Part shown: positions 24,834 through 32,181 of the stretch, one piece after another | How the letters are laid out: every line of letters starts with the position of its first letter | How positions within the stretch are numbered: the stretch's first letter is position 1 | DNA from: a virus | Reading direction: 5' to 3' (one strand) | IMG/VR virus record: IMGVR_UViG_3300031601_000004 | Location: 1-39,958 of that record | Length of the DNA stretch: 39,958 bases | Notes under the pieces: generated by a model | The model's input: the letters and a program-made list of their open reading frames with translations, nothing else | Database searches by the model: none | What the model was told of the DNA's origin: nothing | Made by a program: the position numbers and the translations under genes

Positions 24834-25390
24834 TGGAATATTTATTTATATTAGGACCATCTGGCTCAGGAAAAACAAATTTAGCAAAGAACTTGCAAAA
24901 ATTTAATTCTAAATACAAATGGTTAACTCAGACTACAACAAGACCAACAAGGTTAAATGAAAAAGAAGGTAGAGAATATTATTTCCTGTCTGAAGAAGAT
25001 TATGCTTTTTTAGATAGCCATGAAGATTTAATATGTCAAGTTAAAAAAGAGTTTGCTCCATATAGTTACGGAACACCTATCTGCGATCTTGATGAAACTA
25101 AGATAAATATAATTGTAGCATGTATAGAAGGCTTTTTAGATTCACTTACAAAGGTTAAAGAGGCCGATACTATTTCAGTTCTGTTTATCAATAATGTAAA
25201 ACCTGAAATTGAAAGAGACGCTAGAAGCTTTCATGACGAGGAAAAATATAATAAAATTGTGCTTGAAAAAGTGCAAGATATATATCAAGGGACTTTTAAA
25301 TTGATAGAAATATCACATGAGAACCTTAAGAAAATTCGTAATAACAAGAGATTATTATTAGAATTTATGGGGGAAAAATGAAAAAAATAA
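24833..25390 (+). CDS. Guanylate kinase-like nucleotide kinase
   Basis: This protein of 182 residues plus three has the guanylate kinase layout: P-loop LGPSGSGKT at residues 7-15, then the GMP-binding block TTTRPTRLNEKEGREYYFLSEEDY with the typical TTRxxRxxExxGxxYxF pattern, and a lid and helical C-terminus. It should phosphorylate dGMP or GMP using ATP, feeding dGTP synthesis. The frame meets TGA at 25379-25381; with TGA as Trp it adds WKK and ends at TAA 25388-25390. That TGA overlaps the ATG of the next tiny ORF. There is no strong ribosome binding site; the start overlaps the previous stop. Confidence 0.88.
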
Positions 25391-25458
25391 TATTAAAAAT
25401 AGCATTAGAGATGGAAGATTCTTATTGTACTGTTGAAATGATAGATGACAATGAATAA
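25378..25458 (+). CDS. Tiny ORF (26 aa), uncertain
   Basis: ATG 25378 is preceded by GGGGG about 5 nt away and opens a 26-codon frame to TAA 25458, where it overlaps the next gene. The peptide starts with a hydrophobic/basic stretch and ends acidic. Overlaps on both sides fit the packed style of this operon, but length alone makes it doubtful. Confidence 0.4.
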   Translation: MKKIILKIALEMEDSYCTVEMIDDNE

Positions 25459-25807
25459 AACAGATAAATTAGCAACTAAATTATATAGTAAATATGGCAG
25501 ATCGATTAGGACTAGTCATTCTGGAGAAACTGTATGGAAAGTCTTAGATAGTTCAAATGAAACATTAGGACTTATCACAATAAGCTTAGAGCACAAAGTA
25601 AATGTAAAGTTTCCTGAATTATTAATTATAAAACTTCCAGGTAGAACATCACCTGGAATAACTGAAAATCATACATTAAAAATATTAGATATGAAAACAA
25701 ATGTAACTTCTGATATGGTATTTAATGGATTAGAATTTTATATGTTATCACCAACTTTATTAAACATGACTGATATTGTTTTTGATGCATGGTTAACGAG
25801 TAAGTAA
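25451..25807 (+). CDS. Unknown protein (about 118 aa)
   Basis: The start is ATG 25451 or ATG 25445, two codons earlier; both overlap the end of the tiny ORF and neither has a strong ribosome binding site. The protein is alpha/beta with a Trp-containing core and a Gly/Pro turn (KLPGRTSPG). No family is recognised. Its stop is immediately followed by the next ATG. Confidence 0.7.
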   Translation: MNKTDKLATKLYSKYGRSIRTSHSGETVWKVLDSSNETLGLITISLEHKVNVKFPELLIIKLPGRTSPGITENHTLKILDMKTNVTSDMVFNGLEFYMLSPTLLNMTDIVFDAWLTSK

Positions 25808-25999
25808 ATGAGAAAGATATTTATTGATGGCATAGAAACGGCTGTAGATATTTTCATAGATAAATTTGAAAAGGCTGTTAGAAAAGAATCTATAATTTTT
25901 AGAAATGATTTTTTCACACACCTTAAAAATTCTTATATTGCAATGGGAACCACTGGCGAAGTTATTGTTAACAATATAAAATTCGAAACAGAAATATAA
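25808..25999 (+). CDS. Small unknown protein (63 aa)
   Basis: This 63-aa ORF begins at the base after the preceding TAA and has no ribosome binding site of its own, which suggests coupled reinitiation. It has an N-terminal helix with basic residues and a C-terminal strand. Context is the only strong support. Confidence 0.55.
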   Translation: MRKIFIDGIETAVDIFIDKFEKAVRKESIIFRNDFFTHLKNSYIAMGTTGEVIVNNIKFETEI

Positions 26000-26014
26000 A
26001 GGAGATGAGAACAC

Positions 26015-26776
26015 TTGGCAGCAATAAAATTAATGGAACGAACCAATTATCTTAACAAAGATATTGAATACATTAAAAATACAAAGATCGTTGAGTATGA
26101 TATTAGATCCGCTGGATTTACAACTCTACGATATAAAAAACTTCTTCCAAGTGATATCATTGACAAACTTGAGAAGATGCCCAATAAAGATCGAAATATC
26201 TATATTGGAAAACAAATTCGAAAGCATCCGAATATTGGTGAAGAGCTAATCAATACTCTTATAGATATTCGTAAGGACTTTGCAATGTTAAATGATATTG
26301 AAGAAGCTGATGTTTTATCAATTAAAAAAGATGCGTTATTCTTGATTAAAAAGGACCCGAAAGCATTAGTAATTCGGGAAATATTTGAATTCAGAGCTAA
26401 AGACGAGTATACATCATATTGTTATTTAAATAATAAAGAATTTTATTATTCAGCTTATACAGAAAAATTAACAGTAAAAGGAATTGGTAAAGAGAACCAA
26501 GAATTGCAAGATGCTTACTTATTAAAAGATATAAAGAACATTTTAAAAATGGCTGAAAAACTTATGCCAGACCAAATGTTTGCATATTTAAAAAAATATC
26601 GTAGTAGATATCTTACAAGGGAATTAGACAAAAATACTTATAGAAATCTAGATACTGGTGAATTTAGTATTAACGGTTATAAATTAAAAGACCTTCCAGA
26701 TGATCTTTTGGATGATATTGACATAGTTTATAATTATATTAATTACTTAATACCATTATTTAGATTGTTAGTTTAG
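26015..26776 (+). CDS. Unknown conserved-looking protein with polymerase-like motif pair
   Basis: This is a 253-aa protein, probably from TTG 26015 with GGAGATGAG about 10 nt before it; ATG 26033 is the alternative. Residues about 27-38 (IVEYDIRSAGF) and 100-110 (ADVLSIKKDALFLI) resemble, in order and spacing, the two aspartate-bearing strands of polymerase palm domains (EYDxxSx and DxxSxxxDxxF). The pattern is suggestive but could be chance, and no fingers motif is seen. I recall similar phage proteins without known function. A helical C-terminal half follows, with a Tyr/Arg-rich segment near 190. Confidence 0.7.
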   Translation: MAAIKLMERTNYLNKDIEYIKNTKIVEYDIRSAGFTTLRYKKLLPSDIIDKLEKMPNKDRNIYIGKQIRKHPNIGEELINTLIDIRKDFAMLNDIEEADVLSIKKDALFLIKKDPKALVIREIFEFRAKDEYTSYCYLNNKEFYYSAYTEKLTVKGIGKENQELQDAYLLKDIKNILKMAEKLMPDQMFAYLKKYRSRYLTRELDKNTYRNLDTGEFSINGYKLKDLPDDLLDDIDIVYNYINYLIPLFRLLV

Positions 26777-26784
26777 GAGAATTT

Positions 26785-27633
26785 ATGAAATACATTAGAA
26801 CTAATATATTTACTGATATAGAATTTAAACGAATTACAAAAACTATAATGGGCAATACTAAATTAGAAGACAAAATAATTTTTAAAACAAAAAGCCATTG
26901 GGATAAAACTATAAAATACTATAGCATACGAAGACCAACTGTAGCAAGTGTTAGAAAGCTTATTGAATCTTTTAATAAAAGAAAATTTGTACCACAAAAT
27001 GTAGGCCCAACACATATTGTACTTGAAAGAAAAATTCCATCTCAACTTAAACTTGAGTTAATTACAAGCATTATATTAGCAAGTAATTATGGTGGAGGAA
27101 AGGGTCATAATACTCATCCATATTATTCAGAGTTTTATGTTGGAACTAGAAATATTGATTTAAAATATATTGGCTTTAACAAACAATATACATTAGACGA
27201 ATTATTTAGCATATTTAATAATAAAGTATCAAAGACTATAATTGGCACAGTTTTAGGAAATTTAGATATTAATCATTCTTCTAAGAAGTTAATTATGGAA
27301 TGTGTATTAAATGGAAAAATAGAACCATACAGAGTACTTGGCGGAGCTACAATAGTTCAATTTTCAAAGAAAGAGCTTATGGAAATTATAAATAATGGGA
27401 ATTTTATAGCTAAACGAAGTGTCCCAATGTGCGGAGATAGAACTGATATAACAAATCGATATAGACTAGTAATGCATCAGGATGTTATCGACGAAGATAT
27501 TATTTTTGAAATAATGTCTACAATAACTGATAAATATGCAAAACTACGATTTGCATATACAACAAAAACTAAAAAATTTTTAAAGCGTGTTAAAGGTAAA
27601 ACTGAATTAGAATTATGGTTGAAATTACAATAA
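26785..27633 (+). CDS. Unknown protein (282 aa)
   Basis: This 282-aa basic protein follows the previous gene by 8 nt with AGGAG before its ATG. It has a Gly-rich turn followed by His residues (NYGGGKGHNTHP, about residues 98-109) and a Cys-Gly-Asp segment near 215. These may be binding sites, but no family is recognised. It ends a long transcription unit; two hairpins follow. Confidence 0.75.
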   Translation: MKYIRTNIFTDIEFKRITKTIMGNTKLEDKIIFKTKSHWDKTIKYYSIRRPTVASVRKLIESFNKRKFVPQNVGPTHIVLERKIPSQLKLELITSIILASNYGGGKGHNTHPYYSEFYVGTRNIDLKYIGFNKQYTLDELFSIFNNKVSKTIIGTVLGNLDINHSSKKLIMECVLNGKIEPYRVLGGATIVQFSKKELMEIINNGNFIAKRSVPMCGDRTDITNRYRLVMHQDVIDEDIIFEIMSTITDKYAKLRFAYTTKTKKFLKRVKGKTELELWLKLQ

Positions 27634-27642
27634 TAATTTTAG

Positions 27643-27659
27643 AACAAATTATTAATGGG
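27643..27659 (+). promoter_or_regulatory. AACAAWWWWTTA-class element near an operon end
   Basis: AACAAATTATTAATGGG lies 9 nt after the stop of the 282-aa gene and runs into a hairpin. It matches the core of the recurrent set, but no gene starts within 160 nt, so it could make a short leader RNA or be a chance match. Confidence 0.25.
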
Positions 27660-27673
27660 ATTAGAGTCCCATT
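27654..27673 (+). terminator. Hairpin, weak terminator
   Basis: A perfect 7-bp stem AATGGGA/TCCCATT with a 6-nt loop is followed by pyrimidine-rich rather than pure T sequence. It lies just after the long unit ending at 27633. Confidence 0.5.
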
Positions 27674-27714
27674 GTATATCTCTTCATAGTTTCTTTCTTC
27701 ATTTCTCTTTGAAC

Positions 27715-27755
27715 GTCAAAATAGGCCCTCTCTTCAGTCTATTTTGACACTTTTT
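27715..27755 (+). terminator. Hairpin with 10-bp perfect stem, probable terminator
   Basis: GTCAAAATAG (27715-27724) pairs perfectly with CTATTTTGAC (27739-27748) across a 14-nt pyrimidine-rich loop, followed by ACTTTTTAAT. The long unpaired loop is unlike the compact loops of the other terminators, so it may also be a regulatory RNA or a protein-binding site. Confidence 0.6.
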
Positions 27756-27778
27756 AATCTAAAAAGCGTTAGAATAGG

Positions 27779-27795
27779 AACAATTAATTATATAA
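27779..27795 (+). promoter_or_regulatory. Candidate promoter motif, AACAAWWWWTTA class
   Basis: AACAATTAATTATATAA lies 24 nt before the ATG at 27820 and after two hairpins. It is a member of the recurrent set. Confidence 0.4.
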
Positions 27796-27819
27796 TTATA
27801 TGAAAATTGAGGTGAGAAT

Positions 27820-28611
27820 ATGGCTAAATTACACAAGTGTCCATTTTGCAAAAAGAGCTATATAGTTGTTGATGCATTATACGGTCATATGGAAAAAGAT
27901 CACAAAGACGAGCTACATGGTTTACCTGCACAACAAATTGAATTTAATTGGCGTAATAAATATGCGCTAACAAAAGAAAATGGAAAGTGTGTAATGACTG
28001 GTAAAGCAACGAAATTTAATATTGTAACGGGAAGATACGAAAGATTTGCAGACGACCATGCTAGAAAAATGTATCGAGAATATTTTAGAAAAAATATGAT
28101 TCGAAGATATGGTAAAGATACTATACTAGATGAACCAGATCAACAAAAGAAAATGCTTGCAAGCCGAAGTATTTCCGGAGAATATAAATGAAATGTTGGA
28201 AAGAAAACACAGTATACTGGAAGCTATGAAAGAAAATTTCTTGAATATTTAGATGTATATGTAGATTGAGCTAATCCCGGAGACATCATGGGTCCAGCTC
28301 CAATGACATTTCCATATATAGGTGAAGACAAAAAACAAAGATTTCATATTCCAGATTTTTATATTACTAGTTTAAATCTTATAGTGAATGTAAAAGCGTC
28401 TGATAATAAGCATTATAGATTGAGAGATCTTGATATTGAGAAAGCTCAAGATGCCGCAATTAAAAAATCGAATTTCAATTACTTAAAGTTATATGATAAT
28501 GACTTTGATAAATTTTTAGAGATAATTGAAATGATAAAGAAACAAACACCAAATAATAAGCACAAAATTTTTCACGAAAATACTGATTATACAAACATAC
28601 AACTTAGTTAA
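27820..28611 (+). CDS. C2H2 zinc-finger and PD-(D/E)XK-like nuclease, read through two TGAs
   Basis: The frame from ATG 27820 to TAA 28609-28611 crosses TGA at 28189 and 28267, giving 263 residues with Trp at both. Residues 5-27 form a zinc finger (CPFCKKS...HMEKDH). A basic middle follows, then a segment YTGSYERKFLEYLD, PGDIMGPAPMTF and FHIPDFYI...LIVNVKAS, typical of a phage nuclease of restriction-endonuclease fold. In the PD...(D/E)xK pattern the acidic residue before xK appears as Asn here (NVK), so activity may be lost or rely on another residue. The block before the second TGA continues after it without a break, which strongly supports readthrough. GAGGTGAG precedes the start. Confidence 0.8.
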
Positions 28612-28630
28612 TATAGGTTGTATGTTTTTA
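28594..28630 (+). terminator. Intrinsic terminator overlapping gene end
   Basis: A 10-bp stem AACATACAAC/GTTGTATGTT, with a loop that contains the TAA of the nuclease gene, is followed by TTTAAATG. The hairpin begins in the coding sequence. Confidence 0.7.
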
Positions 28631-28644
28631 AATGTACTTTTAAT

Positions 28645-28656
28645 AATATATTATAA
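28645..28656 (+). promoter_or_regulatory. Candidate promoter motif, AATATATTATA class
   Basis: AATATATTATAA lies 65 nt before the AAA+ gene start, just after a terminator. The 15-mer around it is identical to the one ending at 1357. Confidence 0.45.
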
Positions 28657-28721
28657 AACCGAGTTAGTGGAATAGTTAAGTTTTAATTATTCCAAATACA
28701 AAAAACATAAGGAGGAAACAA

Positions 28722-30206
28722 ATGGCAACTATTAAAGCAGGAAAAAGATTGGTGAAGAGAGGGTATTTAACAAACCTAATTACACCACCAGGAAAAGGCA
28801 TTACTGTTCTTTTATCAGGACCACACGGTATTGGTAAAACAGAAATTGTCAATGCAGCTGCAAGAGAATTAGGCGGTTACGCATTAGTAGTCGAAGGTGG
28901 ATCATTGAAAGAGGGAGAAGTAACAGGCCTACCATTCGCAAGTCCAACACAAAATGGGGGAACTGAAGTTCGTTTCGTTCCGTATTATATAACAAATAGT
29001 ATTATGTCTTTAGAAGAAGAATATTATCGTAAAGCAACAAATGAAGGTTTCTTAAACGGAAGAATTAAATTAACAGACAAAGGAATTGAAATTCGCGATA
29101 TCCCAACTGCTAAGCAAAAAGCTGCTGGTAAATTAGGAACACTTCTTAAAACACTTCCAGTAAATTCAAAAATGGATAATATTGTCAGTGGTGAAGTTAA
29201 CAAATTTAAATTTGGCTCAAAATTACCACCAGAACTTAAAATCGAATTAGTTGAATCTGGAGAAATTAAACCAGTATTATTCTTTATTGATGAGTTAAAC
29301 AGAACAGAACCTCAAACAATGAAAGAATTAATGAACATTGTATTAAATAGAAATATTAATGGGTACGATATTCCTTGGTGGGTTTCTATGCTTGGTGCAG
29401 TAAATCCTTCATCTCAAAATAGTACATATGCTACTAATGAAATGGATGATGCACAAAAAGATAGATTCTTAAAAATCGTTGTAGACGCAAAATTAGTTGA
29501 TTGGGTAGATTACGCTTTAGATAAAGGGCTTAACCATGAAGTAATTAATGCAGTTGCAGTAGATGAATCTCAATTTATGAACAAAGATAATTCGCATAAA
29601 GATATGGATGAACAACATCCATCTCCACGTTCTTGGGAAATGGTTGCATACATCGTAGATAGCTTTAGTATCTTCCATAATACAACTTTGCTTACAAGAT
29701 CAGAAAGAGATGAATCTTCAAAAGATATGGAAAAAATGATTATTGGTAAAGTTGGGCAAGTTGCTGGACGTGCATTTATTCGTAACATGCAAGATACTTC
29801 AACTATTATTAAACCAATGGATATTATCAATGGCAGAACTACAGATATTTCTAAAGAAATCAAAGATAAATTCGCAAAACAGGGGCAATTACGTAGAAAA
29901 ATTACTGCAGATACTGTAGTATATCATATTGCTGAAACTATTGTAGATTTTGAACAAAAGAAAAAAATGGCAGACATCAAAATTGCAAAACAATACAATA
30001 ACTACAAAAGTCAAATTTCAGAATTCGTAAAAATGCTTGATGATTCAACAACTATCACATTCGCTAAGAAAATTGCTAATGTCGATTACATTGTTGCAAA
30101 AGATGGTAAAAACGTATTTTCTAAAATTTCAAAATGCTTTTCAAAAGATGTATTAAAACAACTTGTTGATTTTGATTCATCACTTAAATCATTAATGAAA
30201 GAATAG
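28722..30206 (+). CDS. MoxR-type AAA+ ATPase
   Basis: This 494-aa protein has a single AAA+ domain. Walker A is GPHGIGKT at residues 33-40. The VVEGGSLKEGEVTGLPF segment is the characteristic early MoxR-type loop. Walker B is FFIDELNR near 186-193, sensor 1 is the Asn in GAVNPSS, and an arginine finger candidate follows in AQKDRF. A C-terminal extension of about 200 residues is helical. MoxR ATPases usually act with a VWA-domain partner, and the next gene (10 nt downstream) is one. AAGGAGG precedes the start. The client protein is unknown; chaperone-like remodelling is the family role. Confidence 0.88.
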   Translation: MATIKAGKRLVKRGYLTNLITPPGKGITVLLSGPHGIGKTEIVNAAARELGGYALVVEGGSLKEGEVTGLPFASPTQNGGTEVRFVPYYITNSIMSLEEEYYRKATNEGFLNGRIKLTDKGIEIRDIPTAKQKAAGKLGTLLKTLPVNSKMDNIVSGEVNKFKFGSKLPPELKIELVESGEIKPVLFFIDELNRTEPQTMKELMNIVLNRNINGYDIPWWVSMLGAVNPSSQNSTYATNEMDDAQKDRFLKIVVDAKLVDWVDYALDKGLNHEVINAVAVDESQFMNKDNSHKDMDEQHPSPRSWEMVAYIVDSFSIFHNTTLLTRSERDESSKDMEKMIIGKVGQVAGRAFIRNMQDTSTIIKPMDIINGRTTDISKEIKDKFAKQGQLRRKITADTVVYHIAETIVDFEQKKKMADIKIAKQYNNYKSQISEFVKMLDDSTTITFAKKIANVDYIVAKDGKNVFSKISKCFSKDVLKQLVDFDSSLKSLMKE

Positions 30207-30215
30207 GGGGCCGAA

Positions 30216-31688
30216 ATGGCAGAGAAAAAAGCAAATATTTTAACAATATACAATATCTGTCGTGATCTTGTAACTCAAGCTGAGGCTTCTGCGATAATAA
30301 ATGAAGGGGAAGTAGACAAAAATATACTTCCTCCTTTACAAGAAGCATTTGAGCAAGTAATCGAATTTGAAAAAATTCACTTGATTATGGCTTATGACGT
30401 GTTTTATGGCGCTGTTTTAACTAGCGTTACTACAAAGATTAAATTTAATCTTAGAGGACCAATGGATTTAGATGTTTCAAAAGAACCAATTGAATTACTA
30501 TTTAATCCTATGTTCCTAGCAAAATATTCTTATTCAGAATTTACAGCACTTGTAGTTTCTGAAATATTCAGATTGGTATACGAACATCCAGCAACATTCG
30601 GTGATTTAAATGCTGAAATGGATAAAGAAAATCACATGAATTTAGAAAAAGGTTCTAGCGCATCAATCGCATCTATGGTACAACATGATGTTAGATTAGA
30701 TAAAGATGATGCATCTGCTAGGTTAAGACTTCCTAGAGGAACCTATACCACAGCTAAAATAAACGAAGAAACACATAGAACACCAAAAGATGATAGTTCT
30801 ATGGATTATTATTATAGATTCCTAAAACAATTTGGACCACCTTTACCACCACCTGAAGAAGGCGAAGGTCAAGGCGAAGGTCAAGGAATGGGCATGACAG
30901 CACCTGGTCAAGGTGAAGACGGTGATGGAGATTCTCCTGCAACCGAAAATAATAATAATGGACAACAACCTCATCAATGGGAACAAGTTGATTCTGAAGA
31001 CGCTAAAGATCGTATTAAAGGCTTAATCGGAGATGTTTATAGTAAATTAGATGATCGTGCAAGAGGCCTAATGCCTGCTGGATTACAAGAGCAAATTAAA
31101 TTTTTGCTTAGAAAACCAGAGATTTCTTGGAAACAAATTCTAAAGAAATATTTAGGAACAGTTCCTGTACCTTATAGAAGAACTAAAACACGTCTTAATA
31201 GGCGTCAACCATACCGTCCAGATTTATCTGGTAAACTTCCAAAAAGACATATTGAAATAGTATTAGCAATTGATACTTCAGGTTCAATGTCAGCGGAAGA
31301 TCTTGAATATGTTACAAATGAAATCTTTAGCATTGTTAAAGATTATGATACAAAAGTAACAATCATCGAATGTGATTCAGCTATTGGAGCAATCTATACA
31401 GCTAAGAATCCATCGGATATTCATACAAAATTTACAGGCCGTGGAGGAACTTCATTCATACCTGTAATTGAACATATCAATGAATCAAATCAATACCGAA
31501 ATGCATTAATGGTATACTTTACAGATGGTTATGGAGATAGTGAAATTCCTAAACCTAGAACATTAAGAAACTTATGGATCGTTATTGATAGTGAAGAAAA
31601 CCTATCATTAGCTGAACCATTCGGTGAAGTAAAAGCATTAAAAAAAGATGCAGATTGGGTTAAAATGAATAAGAAAAAAGGTTATTAA
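30216..31688 (+). CDS. VWA-domain protein (DUF2201-like) with degenerate metallopeptidase site
   Basis: This is a 490-aa protein. The C-terminal VWA domain begins HIEIVLAIDTSGSMS, with the MIDAS motif DTSGS at residues 353-357, a Thr in TGRGGTSF and an Asp in FTDGYGD completing the metal site. The N-terminal region resembles the DUF2201 putative metallopeptidase domain, but where that family has HExxH this protein reads SEIFR (115-119), so zinc hydrolysis is probably lost. A Gly/Gln/Glu-rich linker (about 210-245) joins the two. Pairing with the upstream MoxR ATPase is the classical arrangement, in which the VWA protein is adaptor or substrate. AGGGGG precedes the ATG. Confidence 0.86.
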   Translation: MAEKKANILTIYNICRDLVTQAEASAIINEGEVDKNILPPLQEAFEQVIEFEKIHLIMAYDVFYGAVLTSVTTKIKFNLRGPMDLDVSKEPIELLFNPMFLAKYSYSEFTALVVSEIFRLVYEHPATFGDLNAEMDKENHMNLEKGSSASIASMVQHDVRLDKDDASARLRLPRGTYTTAKINEETHRTPKDDSSMDYYYRFLKQFGPPLPPPEEGEGQGEGQGMGMTAPGQGEDGDGDSPATENNNNGQQPHQWEQVDSEDAKDRIKGLIGDVYSKLDDRARGLMPAGLQEQIKFLLRKPEISWKQILKKYLGTVPVPYRRTKTRLNRRQPYRPDLSGKLPKRHIEIVLAIDTSGSMSAEDLEYVTNEIFSIVKDYDTKVTIIECDSAIGAIYTAKNPSDIHTKFTGRGGTSFIPVIEHINESNQYRNALMVYFTDGYGDSEIPKPRTLRNLWIVIDSEENLSLAEPFGEVKALKKDADWVKMNKKKGY

Positions 31689-31695
31689 AATAACA

Positions 31696-31730
31696 AAAGA
31701 GGGATATTTCTATGTCCCTCTTTATCTTTA
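31696..31730 (+). terminator. Intrinsic terminator
   Basis: A 9-bp stem AAAGAGGGA/TCCCTCTTT with a 10-nt loop is followed by ATCTTTAAA. It lies between the VWA gene and the small acidic gene. Confidence 0.75.
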
Positions 31731-31744
31731 AAGGAGGAATACTT

Positions 31745-32164
31745 ATGGATTATGATGATTTTACCCTTAGCAACGAGGAACTAGATGATGAAAATGCTAT
31801 TGGACCCGTTGAAGAAGCGAAATTAGAAATATTAAATCAAATTAGTGATGTTGTTAAAATAGCAAAAAAGAATATCGAATATAAAGAAGAAGCAGAATTC
31901 AGAGCAAATTTCTCAATACTATCGAGATATGTTGGAGCTGTTGTAGATTTAGAAGCATTAATATCACCTATGAATTTTGAAGGCGAAATTGATGAAGAAG
32001 CACCAGAGCTTACAGAAGATGAAATTCTTGAAAGAATTGATGAAATCAAAAGTACGGTTAAAGAAATGTCTTTCAATGATTTAAGAGAATTTGAAAGTAA
32101 AAACAAAGCGGTAATAGTTAAACCAGAAGATGGCAATGACAAAAAAACTGGCTTAGGTTTTTAA
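31745..32164 (+). CDS. Small acidic helical protein (139 aa)
   Basis: I choose ATG 31745 because AAAGGAGG lies 9 nt upstream; the in-frame ATG at 31712 lies inside the terminator hairpin. The protein is very acidic and probably all-helical, with a disordered N-terminus rich in Asp and Glu. No family is recognised. Its position between the VWA protein and the ClpA-like ATPase suggests an adaptor or accessory role for one of them, which is inference from context only. Confidence 0.75.
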   Translation: MDYDDFTLSNEELDDENAIGPVEEAKLEILNQISDVVKIAKKNIEYKEEAEFRANFSILSRYVGAVVDLEALISPMNFEGEIDEEAPELTEDEILERIDEIKSTVKEMSFNDLREFESKNKAVIVKPEDGNDKKTGLGF

Positions 32165-32181
32165 GAAAGGGAGGATATTAA

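Noticed and set aside
10807-28269. In-frame TGA codons as evidence of pseudogenes or frameshifts
   Set aside because: Reading frame and protein character continue in the same frame after each TGA, no other stops accumulate, and no gene in the window has to end in TGA, so recoding explains all cases at once.
10309-28611. UGA as glycine (code 25)
   Set aside because: Possible in principle, but contexts such as EYK-x-NVGKK and DVYVD-x-ANPGD in the nuclease fit Trp as I recall the family, and Gly at all sites seems less natural. Not excluded without alignment.
31712-31744. ATG 31712 as start of the small acidic protein
   Set aside because: It lies within the terminator hairpin, and a strong AAAGGAGG site points to ATG 31745.
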